From Anaeromyces robustus (taxonomy: Eukaryota > Neocallimastigomycota > Neocallimastigomycetes > Neocallimastigales > Neocallimastigaceae): DNA of 27,500 nt. The DNA is taken from assembly GCA_002104895.1 (NCBI GenBank), contig MCFG01000163.1, forward strand, positions 110,001 to 137,500, given 5' to 3'. Below the pieces are notes generated by a model. That model did no database searches. It saw only the letters and a list, made by a program, of their open reading frames with translations, and was not told the DNA's origin. The translations under genes and the position numbers were made by a program. Position 1 is the first letter of the stretch, and every line of letters begins with the position of its first letter. Shown here one piece after another: positions 12,035-23,354 of the stretch.

Positions 12035-12521
12035 ATGTCTATTAATAATTTTGATTTTCCATCTTTAGATCTTCCTTCATGTACTATTTTTTGGAATTAT
12101 CGTTTATCAAGAGAAGAGGAATTAGACTTACTAGATGCAGAAGAAAATACTTATAAATCAGCTGTAATTTTAAAAAATAATTTTTTTTTTTTCATTTTTT
12201 TTTACAAGTTTTATTTTAAATTAAAAAAGAAAATAGTATTAACATTATTGATAATTCTAATATATAGCTTGCTGCATTGAAAAAAGGAAGTTCCTCTGTG
12301 GATATAAAACAGATGGGGGTAGATTTTTATAATATAATATATAATATTATTTTTTTTTTTTATTTTCATTTTTTATTTTTTTAATAAAAGAAATGAATAT
12401 CTAAATTAAAAGTTGCTATTTTTTTTTATTGTATTATAATTTCTTTTTCGTTTATTAATAATAGTTTAAGAAAAATAATAATGATTTAAATCAGGAAATG
12501 TTGGAAATGGAAGAAGAAGAG

Positions 12522-12562
<41 letters not shown>

Positions 12563-12698
12563 AGATAATATTAATGCTGATGCTGATGTTGATATAGATA
12601 TGAATACAAATTTGATAGATACTACAAATGATACCAATGATACCAATGATACCAATACAATTAATACTGAAATGGAATATGATGAAATTGATAATTAA
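12035..12698 (+). CDS. APC15-like subunit of the anaphase-promoting complex (candidate)
   Basis: Exons 12035-12163, 12268-12318 and 12465-12698 join in frame (phase 0 at both introns of 104 and 146 nt) to 137 aa. The ATG at 12035 starts the only open frame there. The N-terminus has FPSLDLPS, then a short aromatic stretch (IFWNYRLSREEELDLLDAEE), then LAALKKGSSSVDIKQMG. An acidic tail follows with 18 consecutive Glu (residues 76-93) and a short TND repeat. This order (FPSL start, Trp/Phe, E/L-rich helix, hydrophobic-isoleucine-Gly peptide, long acidic tail) and the length match metazoan APC15, a small APC/C subunit that promotes turnover of the mitotic checkpoint complex. The assignment rests on layout and a short N-terminal similarity, and the acidic tail itself carries no family information. 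Glu codons are a mix of GAA and GAG. An alternative is an unrelated small acidic nuclear protein. Confidence 0.6.
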
Positions 12699-12788
12699 AT
12701 TAAATGATTTTTTTTCTTTAATTATTAATAATGTATTTATATTAAAATTAATTTTTTTTTGATTATAAAATTTCATATATAATTTATT

Positions 12789-12792
<4 letters not shown>

Positions 12793-12859
<67 letters not shown>
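12793..12859. repeat. (AAT)n microsatellite
   Basis: About 22 uninterrupted trinucleotides lie roughly 95 bases after the APC15-like stop codon. Confidence 0.95.
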
Positions 12860-12960
12860 TTTGTATTAAAAGAAAAGCTAATTATCAGAAATTTATTTTA
12901 TTTTTAATTATTTTTTACTAATATTAGTAAAAATTACAATTCGATATATGTATATTTTAA

Positions 12961-12988
12961 TATCATCTTTTATAGATAAAAGATGATA
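12961..12988. repeat. 13-bp perfect inverted repeat
   Basis: TATCATCTTTTAT (12961-12973) is followed, after AG, by its exact complement (12976-12988). It lies 260 bases downstream of the APC15-like stop. It may form a small hairpin; no function is established. Confidence 0.75.
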
Positions 12989-13180
12989 ATACTTATAAAA
13001 AAAAAAAAGATAGAAAAAAATTTAAAATGTATTATATCATACCACTTCATACTATTTTAATAAAATAACATATAATACCATATAATAAAATAAAAAAAAA
13101 ATAACAAAATATTTAATGCAAGAAATTAATACTTTTTTATATTAAATATTAATGGTTAAATAGTTAAATGAAACTTTTTT

Positions 13181-13384
13181 GGAATAATAATAAGTAATAA
13201 TAATAATAATGAATAATAATAATAGTAATTGATGATAATAATAAGGAATAATAATAAATAATAATAATGATAATAATAATAAATAATAATTAATAATAAT
13301 TAATAGTAATGATGATAATAATAAGGAATAATAATGAATAATAATTAATAGTAATGATGATAATAATGATGATGATGATAATTA
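13181..13384. repeat. Degenerate AAT/GAT repeat block
   Basis: Imperfect AAT repeats contain a longer recurring word (TAATAGTAATGATGATAATAA, seen twice, and GGAATAATAA, seen three times). This suggests higher-order duplication on top of slippage. Confidence 0.7.
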
Positions 13385-13565
13385 AATATCCATATATATA
13401 TGTAAGCTATTATTCTCATTTTTACTATAAAATATTATTATATTAAGTAGAAAAAAAATTTTTTTTTAATAATTAAATATATTTAATAATATTAAAAAAA
13501 TTTTTTAATTTATGTAAAATACATCCATCAAACTAAAAAAATTATAATTATTTAAGTGTTAAAGT

Positions 13566-13596
<31 letters not shown>

Positions 13597-13719
13597 TATT
13601 AATTATTCAATAATAAATGGAAACTAATAAGAAATTTAATTTTTAAATTAGATTAAAAATGATAGAAAGAAAAGAAAAAACAATAATATCGAAAATTGAA
13701 ACGAAAAAAGAAATAATTA

Positions 13720-13805
13720 GTATGAATATAACGTCAATATAGGGTCTTTATAATATTCTTTTTTATATATTTTTATATAAACTCACTTTTTTTTTTTTAT
13801 TTCAG
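13720..13805 (+). other. Possible 5' UTR intron of the RTC4-like gene
   Basis: A donor-like GTATGAATATA at 13720 and a T-rich tract ending TTTATTTCAG at 13805 would remove 86 nt just before the ATG at 13833. The acceptor, with its long pyrimidine run, is stronger than most in this window. No coding exon upstream is visible, so it would lie in the leader. Transcript data are needed to confirm it. Confidence 0.35.
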
Positions 13806-13832
13806 TGTTTGACATTAAATTATTTAATAAAA

Positions 13833-15341
13833 ATGGATAATTTCATAACATTTTCCAATCCATTTACAGATAAAAAATTAAATAAAGAAAATAAACCTAA
13901 TAACAAGCTTAGTAAGAAGGAACATGAATTGAAAAATAAATTATTATTTAATAAAAATAATAATAATAATAATAAAAATGATAAATTAAATTCAAAAAAT
14001 AATATATCTTCATTAATAAATACTATAACGAAAGATAATTCTTCAACCACCGTCACAACTACAAAATCAACTTCTACTTCAATTGATAATGTGTTTAGTT
14101 CTGAAAAACAATTTGTATCTGATAGTGCCGATTTTTCTTCTTCAGACGAATTTCCAGAAGCTTCTTCCTTTTTTTCAGATTCTCAATTAAATGATTCTAA
14201 AAAATCAATTGAAAAACGAATCTCTAAAAAACGTAGTAATAATATATTAGATTATTATAATTTTTCTGATGGTAAATCAACGGAAAATAAAAATAAGGAT
14301 ACATATAATAATAATAAACAAAAGGATAAAAAATATTTAAATAGCTCAGAAGATGAAAATGAATTTCCAAACCCTAAAGAAGCTTTATCAAGATCTTTTG
14401 AAAAGGATAAAGAAGAAAATACAAATTTTGAGTTGAAAAAAAATACTGTACCAATTTCAAAAATGAATTCTAATAGTCATAATACTTATAATAATAATAA
14501 TATGGATAATAAAATATTATGTTCATTGAAACATACGAAAAATTATAATAATAATTCTGAAGATGATACAGAATTTCCAAATTCAGAAGAAATGTTTTTA
14601 AAATCTTTAAATGACAAAAATAATCTTAAAAATAATAAAATAAATAGTAATTATTCTAATATTATTTCTAACAAAGATATGAGAAATGATAATGCCAATT
14701 CCAACAATAAAAATAATTTTTTTAATAATTATTTTACCAAGAAAACTAAAGATAATTATAATGCTTATCCACCCAAAATTTCAAATTCTTTAAATAAAAA
14801 AATTACTACTACTACTACTAATGTTATAATAAAAAATGAAAACAACAACAACAACAACAATAATAATAATAATAATGTTAGGAATGATAATAGGAATAAT
14901 AACAACATAATGCCAAAACAAATTGGTAGATTAAAGGATAAAATATTTGATACAAAGAATATGTTCCAAATTGATAATAGAAATAACAAAAAGGATAACT
15001 ATCATAAAAAATTATTCGTTTCTAAATATGGTCATGTTTCACATAACATCTTAAATAATAACAAAAAAATATCGAGTAATGCTATTCATAATAATTTAAG
15101 TAATAAGATAATATCTAATAAAGCAAATGATGATTTGATTAATAATAAAAAGTCAAATAATGATATGAAGAGTGTCTTAAATAATATCAAAATATCTAAT
15201 AATTCAATACATAATGACTTCTTAAGTAATAACAATAATAATAATAATAATAATACTATTACTACTACATCTACTACTACTACTACCACTACTACTACTA
15301 CTACTACTAATAATAATAATAATAATAATAACAACAACAAC

Positions 15342-15393
<52 letters not shown>

Positions 15394-15843
15394 TATCTAA
15401 TAAAATTATATTTAATGATTTAAATAATAAAAAGAAACTGAATTTTAATGAAAATAAGAAAAGACCTCATGATGATGATATAGATAAGAATAAGTATAAC
15501 AATAAGAATAAGAATAATAATTATAATTATAATAATAGTCACAAAAACAATGATAACAGTAACAGCAACGATAACAAATACAGTAATAACAATATATTTA
15601 ATAAAAATAATGATCATCAAAAAAATGTTATTAATACCAAAATTCCTAATAATAATAAAAGTAATAATAATAATAAAAATAGGAATAATACTAATATTAA
15701 TAATAAAAAGAATAAAAATAGTGATGATCAAAATGAAAGTGATAGTGATATAGATTCATTTATTACTTCAGAAGAATTATTTCAACAATTGACGCATGAA
15801 GAAAGTAATAATAAAGATAATTTAATGAATAGAAATGAAAGGG

Positions 15844-15879
<36 letters not shown>

Positions 15880-16801
15880 GTAGTAGTAGTAGTGGTAGTA
15901 GTAATAATATTAATAATCAACCGAGTTTTCGGATTCCATTTAAAAATAACGATGATAATAAAACAATAAATCATTCTGATATATCAAATAATAAAATTAA
16001 TCAATCAAATCAATGGAAAAAACTATTTAATGGTAATAATAAAATTAAGTCTAATACCCATACCCATACCAATAATAATAGTCTTAATATTAATAATACC
16101 AATACCAATTCTAATAATAAAAATAAAAATAATAATAATAATAATGATAATGTTAATGGTAATGTTAATGTAAATACAAATATAAAAAAAAATGGTAGTA
16201 ATTCAATTTCATCCAATAAATTATCAAATAAAAATAATCATCATAATATATCGAAAATTAAAAAATTAAAAAAAGATGATCATAATAATAATACCATATT
16301 ACCTAAGAAAATATCTGATCCAATTATTTCAAGAATGAAAAGTAATAATAATAATAATAGTAAAAAGAGAATTAAAAAATTCAAGTCAAGTTCAGAAGTT
16401 TCTTATCAAACAGTATTATTTTTTATGCCAGATATTTCAAAATCTCAAAATAATAACAAAAGCAACAACAAGAATAGCAACAATAACAATAATAATAATA
16501 GTAAAAGTATGAATAATAATGAAATTGGTTCATTTGTTGATCATATGAAAAAATATGAAGAGGAACAAAAAAATATGTCTGATAAATTTAATATCATTAA
16601 AAAATCTCTTGAAAAATATGGTGATACAAACAAGAACAACAAGAATAACAACAACAACAACAACAACGATAATAATAATAGTAAAAGTAATAATAATATT
16701 AGTAGTAGCAATAAAAACAACAACAACAACAATAATAATAATAACAATAACAATAATGATGACGATAATAATAACAATCATAGTCATAACTATCATATTA
16801 G

Positions 16802-16839
<38 letters not shown>

Positions 16840-18834
16840 GTCATAACATCAATAACAATAATAATGTATATAATGATAAAACTAATGGAAAAAATAAAGA
16901 TTCAGATAAGATGATTTTTAGAAATTATGATGAAGAAAAAGATGAAGATCAACCAAAAAGAAAAAAGATAAAACTTTATAATTCAAAAGAAGAAAAAGAG
17001 AAAAAAGTAGTAAATAAAGAAAAAGAAAAAGAAAAAGAAGAAGAAAAAGATCAAAATAAAAATCAAATAGATCAATCCTTAATAATGAAAAAAAGTGATT
17101 CTATGTTAAGTAATAGTAGTAGTAGTCAAGAATATAAAGAATATAATCAACAATGTGAAACATTAATACAATTAGTAAAAGATTTTGAAAAGGATGAATT
17201 TGATGAAGAAGATTTTAATTTTGATATAGATAAATTAAAACAAAAAAATAAATATCAAAACCAAAATCAAAAAGTGAAACGTGGAATAACTTTAGTAGAT
17301 TTTTTAAAAAGTGGAAGATTAGTTTTAAAGAAAAAATATATTATTAATAGTAATTATAATAAACAAGGAGATAAAGCAACTTTTAAATGTCCTTATTGTA
17401 AATATGAATATTATGAAGATATTGAAAAACCTATTTATAATGAAATACAACATTTTTTAGAAATTAATCATATGAAAAAAGATGGAAATATTGTAACTTT
17501 TGGTATTCCCTTATTAAAACAGGTAATAAAAAAATAAAAAAATAAAAAATAAAAAAAATAAAAATAAAAGTAAAAAAAAAAATAAAAAAATGTAATATAT
17601 AGTAATAATAATATTATATTATTATTGATATTATATTATTATTAATTGATTTATTATATTAATTATTAATAATTTTTTTTTTCTTTTTATTAATTGTTTT
17701 TTTATTATTTAATTATTATTTATTATTATTATTTTAATTTTTTTTTTTTTTTTTTTAATATATATATTATATATATTTTATATATATCTATTAGTATGAA
17801 TTTTGTCGTTTACATCAAGCAAAATTAGTAATTATACCAGAAGGAATTAAAAAAGGATATCCAATTCATATTAATTTTAGCTTATTAAAAGAACGTATTT
17901 ACTGTTTTAAACATGAACTTTTTGATATTGTATATGGTAAAAAAAAATCCTATTATAGAGAATTAGCATTAAGTGATTATAAACGATTTGGAACCAATAA
18001 AGCCAGAAATACAACTTCATTAATTAATCGATTTGAAAATGTTTTAATTGGGTATTATGGAAGTAAAGGATTTAATTTAATTACTGAAATATTACAAGAT
18101 ATTTTTTTCGTTAAAACTATTTCATCATCATCAAATAATCCAAATAATGATAACTTTTCAAATTCTTCTTTATTATTATCGACTAATACTAATTTAAATA
18201 CAAATAAAAATGATAATGAAGATGAAAATGAAAATGAAAATAATAATAATAATAATAATAATAATAATTATAATAATAATAAAGATAATAATAATGATAA
18301 TTATAATAATTATAATGATAAAGATAATTATTATAATGATAAAGATAATAATGATAAGAATAAGAATATTCATGAAAATCATAATATTATAGTAAAAACT
18401 GAAAAAATTTTAACCTATGAATTAACAAAACCACAGGTAATAAAATAAAAAAATCAATCTAATAATTCAAATATAATATTATATAATATAATATAATATA
18501 TATATAACAAAATAATATTATTATTTTTTTGCATTTATAATTATTATTACTCTTATAATTTATTATTGATATTAATATTATTTTTTTATTTTTATTTAAT
18601 TTTTATTTTGTATTATTTTATATATTATATATATATATTTATAAATATTTTTTTAATTAGGAACCCTTTGAATATATACAAGAAGTATTAGTTCCTGAAT
18701 GTGGTATTCGATTAATAGCTGAAGATCATCATTTAAATATAGAAAATGAAAAAGAATTTGAAAAAGCTCAAAAAATTATGGAAGAAAGTAATGATTTTGG
18801 ATTAGTTGTTCATGAATTTAATGAAAATGAATAA
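13833..18834 (+). CDS. Large Asn-rich protein with C-terminal RTC4-like domain
   Basis: Exons 13833-17522, 17795-18436 and 18661-18834 join in frame to 1501 aa. The frame stays open to a TTG at 13809, but the ATG at 13833 (MDNFITFSNPF) is the plausible eukaryotic start. Residues 1 to about 1100 are predicted disordered, with Asn, Thr and Ser runs (27 Asn at 493-519). They include a recurring acidic-FP motif (F107, F178, F248, looser at F643), basic patches at 844-849 and PKRKKIK at 1041-1047 (likely nuclear signals), then a Lys/Glu-rich stretch. The folded end runs GITLVDFLKSGRL (from 1151), CPYC (1186-1189), FCRLH (C1234, H1237), IHINFSLLKERI, an 87-residue Asn-rich insert (about 1340-1426) and EVLVPECGIRLIAEDH. 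This is the RTC4-like pattern with a possible Cys/His metal site. In yeast, Rtc4 loss suppresses cdc13-1 telomere-capping defects; its biochemical activity is unknown. A nuclear role here is inferred. It is convergent with UTP4. Confidence 0.85.
15309..15389 (+). repeat. Longest AAT/AAC run in the RTC4-like gene (27 Asn)
   Basis: In-frame AAT codons with a block of AAC codons in the middle encode 27 consecutive Asn, directly after a Thr (ACT/ACC) run. The mixed synonymous codons show it is not a single recent slippage product. Confidence 0.95.
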
Positions 18835-18847
18835 TAAACTCTAAAGG

Positions 18848-18855
18848 AAAAAAAA

Positions 18856-18914
<59 letters not shown>
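18848..18914. repeat. A26 tract followed by (TA)20
   Basis: An uninterrupted A run (18848-18873) joins directly to about 20 TA units, 14 bases after the RTC4-like stop. It would be an easily melted segment in the 3' UTR. Confidence 0.95.
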
Positions 18915-18917
<3 letters not shown>

Positions 18918-19023
18918 ATACCTCTTTTTGTTAATTTATTGATTAATTAATTAATTTTTGTTTTAAAATAATATCCATATATATCTTTTATTATTATTAT
19001 TATTGTTATTTATTATTGTTATT

Positions 19024-19065
<42 letters not shown>

Positions 19066-19403
19066 TAGATTTTATAATTCATTCATTCCATTTTTTTTTT
19101 AATTATATTATTTATATAAAAAATATACCAACTTTTTATGATTTTATTTTTATTTTATTTTTATTTTTTCTCTTCATTTTTTAAATTATAAACTTATTAT
19201 TATCTATTAATTAATCAATTATATTATAAATATTCATGATCATATTATAAAAGTATAATAAAAAATATTAAAAAAAAAAAAGAAAAAAAAAAAAAAATTC
19301 ATTGTTTTGTACATATATATAAATATCATTAAATATCATTTAAAAGTAAAAGAAAAAGAAAAAGAAAAAAAAAATTAATTAATTAATAGTATTTCTTTAT
19401 ATA

Positions 19404-19439
<36 letters not shown>

Positions 19440-19807
19440 TCTTCTTTTTTGTTATTATTATTATATTATATATTTAAATAAAAATATTATAATTACATAA
19501 AAAGAAAAAAAATTATATAAATTATTTTATTATTTTGATATTTTAATAGTTAAAAAAAGTATATATAATGTTAAAGGAAAAAAAAAAAACATAAAAAATA
19601 AAAAAAAATAATAAAAATTAAAAAATAATAAGTACAATTTTTTTTTTTTTTTTATTATTATTATTATTTATTATTATTATTCTTTATTATAAAAAAAAAG
19701 TTGTTTGTTAAGTATATATATATTTTTTATTGGTATGACATGATATTTTTCATCTTACATAAATAAAAAATGTTTTTTTTTAATTCTTTTTTCTTTTTTT
19801 AATTTAA

Positions 19808-19896
19808 TTTTTTTTCTTTTTTTCTTTTTTTCTTTTTTTCTTTTTTTCTTTTTAATAATTAAATTAAAAGAAAAAAAAGAAAAGAAAAAAAAAAGA
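19808..19896. repeat. Poly-pyrimidine (CTTTTTTT)5 facing a poly-purine block
   Basis: C occurs at exactly 8-base steps (19816, 19824, 19832, 19840, 19848) in a T tract. A 12-base A/T linker follows, then an A/G tract at 19866-19896 (G at 19870, 19879, 19884, 19895). The two blocks can pair as a long imperfect hairpin or form triplex DNA. Confidence 0.85.
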
Positions 19897-20241
19897 CTTT
19901 TTAAAAATAAAATAAAATAAAATAAAAAAAAAAGATGATAGATAAAAATAAATAATTAATTAAATAAAAATTTTTATTAAAATAAAAAATTACTTCTTTT
20001 ATATATATATAATATATATTATATATAAATATAAATAATGATAAATAATGGTAGAAAAAAAATGAAAAAAATTATTAAAAATGTATTATTGTAATATTGA
20101 AAATTGAAAATGAAAATTGAAAAATATGTATATATATATTTTCCTTTCTCATTCTTAATTTTTTTTCTTTTTCTTTTTCTTTTGCTTTTTCTTCTTTTGC
20201 TTCTTTTTTTGCTTCTTCTTTTTCCTTCCTTATTTTCCTCC

Positions 20242-20928
20242 TTATGTACCATATTTATGTCTATAGAAGTTTTGTGGAAGTTTTTCTAAAATAGAGAACC
20301 ATGGTCTTTCTACAATAACACTTTCTTTATCATTAATATAATCCATAAACATAATTTGTTTATAACGTGTAACCACAGAAAAATGATAATTTTGTTTTAA
20401 TTTTTTAAATTCATTCTTTTCATTATCTTCTGTATTCACTAAAGCTCTTGCATTTTCTAAAACATTAATATCAGTATTTTCATTAAAACGACGTTTACGA
20501 TTGGGTTGTTGTATATTTATTGGTTTGGATAAATCAATTTGACATATATATTCAGAAGACCATAAAGTCATTGTATTTGGTTCTGATACATTAAAACTAA
20601 CACCCATAATTTTTGATTTTTCATTTAATTTTAAATAAGCTTCTGGAAGTTTATTAAGATATTCTTTAGTCCAATTAGCAAATCCTTTTTCTTCAACATC
20701 ATAAATATAAAATTCATTAGATAAACAAGTAACAACAATAGTTGCTGATAAAGGATGGAAATTTAATGAAGTATGGAATGATGAGAAAGATGGTAATTTT
20801 GAGTGATACTATATATAAAAAAAAACAGTAATAATAAAAAATTAATAAATTAAAAATAATATAAAATAAAATAAAATAAATATTATTAATATTATTGATA
20901 TTGTTAATTATTAATATTATTATAATTA

Positions 20929-20968
<40 letters not shown>

Positions 20969-22087
20969 CATTATTTATTAATTTTATAAATAATTTTTTT
21001 AAAATCATATATTATATTATATTATATTATATTATATTATATTATATTATATTATATTATATTATATTATATTATATTATGAATATTAATATTTATATTT
21101 ACCAATAAAGTATCTAAATTAAAGACATAAATATTATTATTTGTATCACCAGAAGCTAACCATTGACTATCACTACTAATAGCTAATGAACATATAGTAC
21201 AATTCTTTGAATTATTATTAATATTAGTGTTATTATTTATATGTTGTTCAAATTCTTTTAATAAAACAATATCATATTGATCTTGATCTTCATCTTCAGT
21301 AGTAGTATCATCACTTTCCATTTTATCCTCACTATATTTCTTTTCAACATTAGTTAAATCTAAAACATATATTATAGAATCAATACCAGCTACAATTAAT
21401 TTTGTTGAACATGGTGTAAATCTTAATTTATGAGCTCCTGGTATTTGTAATTTTTCAATTTCTCTAACTTTATTGATTTCAACTTTAGTATATTTCTAAT
21501 TTTTTTTTTTTTTATAAATGAAATAAAATGTAAAATGGATATAATAATAATGATATGAAGAAAAGAATAAAGAATAATAATAAAGAATAATATATATAAA
21601 TTAATTATTTATATTAAATTTTTTTGTTTATTATATATTATATAATTTAATCATCTGTATTTTTTTTTTTTTAGTTTAGTTTATTATATATTATATAATT
21701 TAATGTTTTTGTATTATTAAACTTACTTCATTATATTTTATATGGAATAATTTTATTTCTTCAATAGTTGAAACTGCAATCCATTCACCATTTTCTGAAA
21801 TAGTAGAAGATATTATATTATTATCATTCTTTATATATACGTACAATTAGAAGATTAAAATAATAATAATTTTATAATATATAATGTTATATATTAATAA
21901 TGATTTTAAATTAATATATATATATATATAAAATACATAATTTTTAAATTTAAATTAAATAAAATATTTAAATATTTTATTTAATGTAAATTACCTTTAA
22001 ATTTAAAGCTAATAATTTTTTATTCATTTTTTCAAATTCAAGTTGAGTACCTAAATGTAACTTTTCTTTACCAAGTGGAATAACTAA

Positions 22088-22118
<31 letters not shown>

Positions 22119-22240
22119 TTATAATAATAATTCAAATATTAAAATATTAAAATATTAAAATTAATATAAATTCATAAATATTTATCCCAATAATATATTG
22201 TTTAATATTATAAATATAAATTTATATTTATATATATATT

Positions 22241-22277
<37 letters not shown>

Positions 22278-22472
22278 TAGAAATACATACTATCACCAAG
22301 TTTCCATAATTCAATAGAATTATTTAATTGACACATCATTAATTTTTTACTTTTAGATAATTGAATAAGTGGTTTTGATGGGAAAGCTTGTAAGTGAATA
22401 ACTTTTCCAAATGGGAATGAATTTAATTCACAAGTTACAACAGTGGTATCAACACCTTTTATTCATTTAATT

Positions 22473-22509
<37 letters not shown>

Positions 22510-23122
22510 AAATTGTTAAATAAAATTTAAAATATATATGTGAAAAAGAAAAAAAAAAAAAAGAAAAAAATTTTGATTAATATATTCATATATTAAAATT
22601 AAAATATTTAATTTTATTTATGTACTATATATATATATTTTTTTTTAATATTTACCTCCAGAAAGTAAAGTATTATATTGTTCACAAACAATTAAAGAAC
22701 GTACATCATGAGAATGATAACGTCTTTCACCAGCAACCACCCATTGTTCTTTACTTCTTCTACCTTTTTGATTTGTATTAGTTACGGTAGAGAAACGTAC
22801 AATTTTTCTATCAACACCAGAAGAAAATACATAAGCACCATCTTCAGTGGAAGTTAAACAAAGAACATCAGCTTTATGTACTTCTTTATATCCTTTAATT
22901 AAAGTACCCATTTTACTATCCCAAAATTGAACATTACCTAAAGAATCACCACTAACAATAGTACCATCCCTTAAAAATTAGGAATAAAAATTTAAAAAAA
23001 AAAAAAAAAAAAAAATTATAAAAATATTAATATTACAAAACAAATTGTTAATTTAAATAAATAAATAAATAAAGATAAAAATAAATAAAATTTAATATAA
23101 TTTTTTAAAAAAAAAAAAATAA

Positions 23123-23155
<33 letters not shown>

Positions 23156-23304
23156 AAAAAATAAATAAATAATTTTTGTGAATTTACTTTAATGCTTCTA
23201 ATGCCCAAACAAGAGTATCTTCACCACGAATTTTATCAATAGTAATTCTACGAATAATTTGTCCTATTTTAATAATTAATAATAAAAGTATAAAAATAAA
23301 ATAA

Positions 23305-23354
<50 letters not shown>

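Larger units (their letters stand above)
12699..13832. other. Spacer between the APC15-like and RTC4-like genes
   Basis: Non-coding, with an (ATA)n microsatellite, a small hairpin at 12961, a degenerate AAT block at 13181-13384 and a poly(A) stretch near 13570. The last 110 bases look like the 5' leader of the next gene. Confidence 0.6.
18835..20241. other. Convergent 3' intergenic region (RTC4-like and UTP4)
   Basis: The two genes run toward each other, with 1.4 kb between their stops. The region is built of A-runs, TA-runs, ATT microsatellite and poly-pyrimidine/poly-purine blocks. Both 3' UTRs and polyadenylation sites must fall here. Open frames within it are low-complexity and have no protein signature. 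Confidence 0.65.

Noticed and set aside
12486-12776. Minus-strand open frame of 96 codons opposite the APC15-like exon 3
   Set aside because: It is the complement of the Glu tract and the AAT/GAT-rich tail, giving Phe, Leu and Ile runs, with no splice context or family signature.
14765-16914. Several open frames on both strands inside the RTC4-like exon 1
   Set aside because: AAT/ATT repeats lack stops in several frames; the Leu, Ile, Val and Thr runs are shadows of the Asn codons.
18194-18392. Open frames rich in Ile, Met and Lys over the exon 2 repeat
   Set aside because: Same cause: the trinucleotide repeat within the RTC4-like coding exon read in other frames.
20019-20289. Lys/Arg-rich (minus) and Phe/Leu-rich (plus) open frames next to the UTP4 3' end
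   Set aside because: They run through the poly-pyrimidine 3' UTR (CTT/TTC runs) and part of the last UTP4 exon in other frames.
20717-20971. Minus-strand open frame of 84 codons with Ile/Tyr runs
   Set aside because: It covers part of UTP4 intron 9 and the start of exon 10 in a wrong frame.
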